Part shown: in pieces, positions 12,863-14,521 of the stretch
Layout: each line of letters begins with the position of its first letter
Position numbering within the stretch: position 1 is the first letter of the stretch
Program-made: the position numbers and the translations under genes
Assembly (NCBI GenBank): GCA_050250795.1
Contig: JBFWNZ010000059.1
Span: forward strand, 1 to 14,521
Length of the DNA: 14,521 nt
DNA from: JBFWNZ01 sp050250795
GTDB taxonomy: Bacteria; Pseudomonadota; Alphaproteobacteria; UBA8366
Direction of reading: 5' to 3'
The notes under the pieces: model-generated
Databases searched by the model: none
Told to the model about the DNA's origin: nothing
The model's input: the letters and a program-made list of their open reading frames with translations, nothing else

Positions 12863-13897
12863 TTACGAGGCCAGGGCCTTGCGCACGATCGGCATGACCT
12901 CGCCGGCCAGCATCTCGATCGAGCGCAGCACCAGCCGCTGGTCCATGCCCATCCACTGCACCCGCGTGATGATGCGGTTGCAGCCGGCCTCGCGGCCGAG
13001 GCGGATGAGGTCCTGGGCGCAATCCTCGGGCGAGCCGATGATGACGCGGCCGCCGATCAGCTCCTCCAGCTCCAGCTGCTGCTTGCCGGCGCCGACGACA
13101 TTGGTGAACAGACCCCATTTGCCGAACAGCTTGTAGCTTTCGGCGAGCGCCGGCGCCGCCTCGCGGATCGCGGTGTCGCGGTCCTTGGCGACGATGATGT
13201 TGCGGATCAGCGGCAGCTCGGCCGGCTGCGGCTTGCCCTCGGCCGTCAGTACGGCGCGGAAGGCCTGGGCCTGCTCGATGATCACGTCATGGGCGAGATG
13301 GGCCGAGCTGACCCAGGTGTCGCCCAGCGTGGTGTCGCACATGCTGGCCGCGCGCTCGACCGCTGCCTTCACGCTGCCGCCGAACCACATCGCCGGGCGC
13401 GGCTTGCGCACCGGCTTCAGCGCGAGCGTGACCTTGTCGGTCTGGAAATGCTTGCCCTGGAAGGTGACCTCGTCCTCGGTCCACAGCCGGCGGATCAGGT
13501 CGACGCCCTCGGCGAAGCGGCTCATCCGCTTCTTGTGCTCCAGATCGAGGATGCGGAACTCGTCCTCCTGCCAGCCCGGTGCCACGCCGAGCGTCAGCCG
13601 TCCGCCGCACATGGCGTCGATCAGCGCCGCCTCCTGCGCGATATGCAGCGGGTGATACCAGGGCAGGATCAGCATGCTGGTGGCGAGCGACATCGTCTCG
13701 TCCACCGCGGCCAGCCGCGCGAGCGTGTGCAGCGGCGGCAGCCAGGCCGACGAGCCGTAGCTCATATGCTGGCCGATGGTGATGCCGTCATAGCCCAGCT
13801 GGCGGCCGAGCTTCACCTGCTCGACATGCTCGGCCAGGCGCTGCGGCAGCGAATCGGTGGGACGGTGCTCCGGATTGATGAAAAGCGTCAGCTTCAT
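12863..13897 (-). CDS. LLM-class (luciferase-like) flavin-dependent oxidoreductase, second of a pair
   Basis: A 344-residue luciferase-superfamily protein, typical in length for alkanal-monooxygenase-like members. Recognisable blocks are LGYDGITIGQHM (34-45), MLILPWYHPLHIAQEAA (75-91), GGRLTLGVAPGWQEDEF (98-114), VDLIRRLWTEDEVTFQGKHF (132-151) and PRPAMWFGGS (167-176). The family uses reduced FMN or F420 to oxidise or reduce small organic molecules. It shares domain order with its 293-residue neighbour but is well diverged, so the two are probably separate subunits or enzymes rather than a recent duplication. The ATG at 13897 follows a G-rich GGGGG at about 10 bases. It is first in its operon and divergent from a flavodoxin-like gene that could supply reduced flavin (inference). 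Confidence 0.9.
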   Translation of the reverse strand: MKLTLFINPEHRPTDSLPQRLAEHVEQVKLGRQLGYDGITIGQHMSYGSSAWLPPLHTLARLAAVDETMSLATSMLILPWYHPLHIAQEAALIDAMCGGRLTLGVAPGWQEDEFRILDLEHKKRMSRFAEGVDLIRRLWTEDEVTFQGKHFQTDKVTLALKPVRKPRPAMWFGGSVKAAVERAASMCDTTLGDTWVSSAHLAHDVIIEQAQAFRAVLTAEGKPQPAELPLIRNIIVAKDRDTAIREAAPALAESYKLFGKWGLFTNVVGAGKQQLELEELIGGRVIIGSPEDCAQDLIRLGREAGCNRIITRVQWMGMDQRLVLRSIEMLAGEVMPIVRKALAS

Positions 13898-13960
13898 GAT
13901 GGCGTTTCCCCCGCCTTGAGTCGGATTTGTCCATATTCTTCCCTGGGAGATAGCCTGTTG

Positions 13961-13975
13961 GGACGGCCGGCGTCC
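13961..13975. promoter_or_regulatory. Inverted repeat in the divergent LLM/flavodoxin-like promoter region
   Basis: GGACG and CGTCC form perfect 5-base arms around GCCGG, in the 122-base region between two divergent starts (13897 and 14020). The position would suit an operator shared by both genes. No clear -35/-10 pair was recognised for either direction, and a 5-base-arm palindrome can occur by chance in DNA this rich in GC. Confidence 0.25.
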
Positions 13976-14019
13976 ACCGGTACGATGTCGCGGGACCTAT
14001 TCGCCGAACGCAGGTGAAC

Positions 14020-14487
14020 ATGGCCGGCAAACGGCTTCTGATCGTGGCGCATGCGCCTTCCGACAACACCCGCACGCTGCTGGAGGCGGTGCTGCGCGGC
14101 GCGCGGCATCCGGATGTCGCGGGTGTGGCGGTGCGGCATGTGGCGCCGCTGGACGCCGGGCCGGACGACGTGCTGGCCGCCGATGGGGTGATCCTCGGGA
14201 CGACCGAGAATCTGGGCTACATGAGCGGGGCGCTGAAGGATTTCTTCGACCGCAGCTACTACCCGATCCTGGAGAAGACCCAGGGCCTGCCCTATGCGCT
14301 GTATATCCGCGCGGGCCATGACGGCACCGGCACACGGCGCGGCGTGGAGACCATCGCGACGGGCCTGCGCTGGCGCGCGGTGCGCGAACCCCTGATCTGC
14401 CGCGGCGCCTTCCAGGACGGGTTTATCGCCGAGTGCGAGGAACTGGGCACGCTGATGGCCGCGGGGCTGGAGGCGGGGGTGTTCTAG
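14020..14487 (+). CDS. Flavodoxin-like / NAD(P)H-dependent FMN reductase family protein
   Basis: A 155-residue flavodoxin-fold protein. The N-terminal strand KRLLIVAHAPSDNTRTL (4-20) has the Ser/Asn/Thr-rich loop that holds the FMN phosphate. GVILGTTENLGYMSGALKDF (56-75), running on into FDRSYYP, resembles the isoalloxazine-binding loop of the NADPH-dependent FMN reductase family, and IRAGHDGTGTRRGVE is a second flavin-proximal loop. It likely binds FMN and transfers electrons or reduces quinones or free flavin. The ATG at 14020 has AGG six to eight bases upstream; a GTG two codons earlier would overlap that site. It is divergent from the LLM pair, which need a reduced flavin-type cofactor, so a partner role is plausible but unproven. 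The stop is 9 bases before the terminal CT repeat. Confidence 0.8.
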   Translation: MAGKRLLIVAHAPSDNTRTLLEAVLRGARHPDVAGVAVRHVAPLDAGPDDVLAADGVILGTTENLGYMSGALKDFFDRSYYPILEKTQGLPYALYIRAGHDGTGTRRGVETIATGLRWRAVREPLICRGAFQDGFIAECEELGTLMAAGLEAGVF

Positions 14488-14496
14488 GGGGAGGGG

Positions 14497-14521
14497 CTCT
14501 CTCTCTCTCTCTCTCTCTCTC
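14497..14521. repeat. (CT)n dinucleotide tract at the window end
   Basis: Twelve and a half CT units run without error from 14497 to the last base, 9 bases after the stop of the flavodoxin-like gene, and may continue beyond the window. Dinucleotide tracts of this length are rare in GC-rich alphaproteobacterial chromosomes. It may be a genuine microsatellite, or a contig-end or low-complexity sequencing artefact. Confidence 0.9.

Noticed and set aside
1..14521. Defence system, CRISPR array, prophage, transposon or biosynthetic cluster
   Set aside because: No spacer-repeat array, nuclease/helicase set, integrase, transposase, terminal inverted repeats or modular synthase was found; the region looks like ordinary chromosomal housekeeping and signalling genes.

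Overview
The window is very GC-rich and densely coded, and it reads as a chromosomal segment of an alphaproteobacterium. An EipB (DUF1849) gene, a family known almost only from Alphaproteobacteria, supports this, and the gene mix (peptide ABC transporter, TPP-riboswitch thiOSG operon, Rickettsia-type 17 kDa antigen lipoprotein, LLM flavoenzymes) suggests a free-living Rhodospirillales-like organism. The order is an inference. No tRNA, rRNA, CRISPR array, transposase or phage gene was seen, and no stretch over 300 bases lacks a gene.

Layout. 1-1433: the tail of an oligopeptide-type ABC transporter ATPase, then a GhrA-type hydroxyacid reductase, which converges with and overlaps a small MarR regulator. 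1434-3843 (minus strand): an operon of eipB (periplasmic envelope protein) and an M17 metallo-aminopeptidase, with a strong stem-loop downstream. 3919-6876 (minus strand): a thiamine thiazole operon in the order promoter, TPP riboswitch, thiO, thiS, thiG and a ThiE/TenI-fold gene, with overlapping or closely spaced genes. 6925-9649 (minus strand): a two-gene signalling unit in which a small coiled-coil protein built of 36-residue repeats overlaps a GAF-GAF-PAS class III adenylate cyclase. 9816-10883: a DUF924 gene converging with a glycine-zipper lipoprotein. 11109-11894: a crotonase-family gene, followed by a large stem-loop. 11952-14487: two minus-strand LLM-class (luciferase-like) flavin oxidoreductases, and a divergent flavodoxin-like protein. 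The window ends in a (CT)n tract.

How the parts work together. ThiO makes iminoglycine, ThiS carries the sulfur, ThiG closes the thiazole ring, and the last gene is better read as a TenI-like thiazole tautomerase than as ThiE. The riboswitch aptamer contains the thiO Shine-Dalgarno sequence, so TPP can act directly on translation. The least explained part is the repeat-protein/adenylate cyclase pair: the cyclase has every catalytic residue and one intact cyclic-nucleotide-type GAF motif, and its partner has a 36-residue period that fits exactly two heptads plus two hendecads. Several operon ends carry GC-rich hairpins without a U tract.
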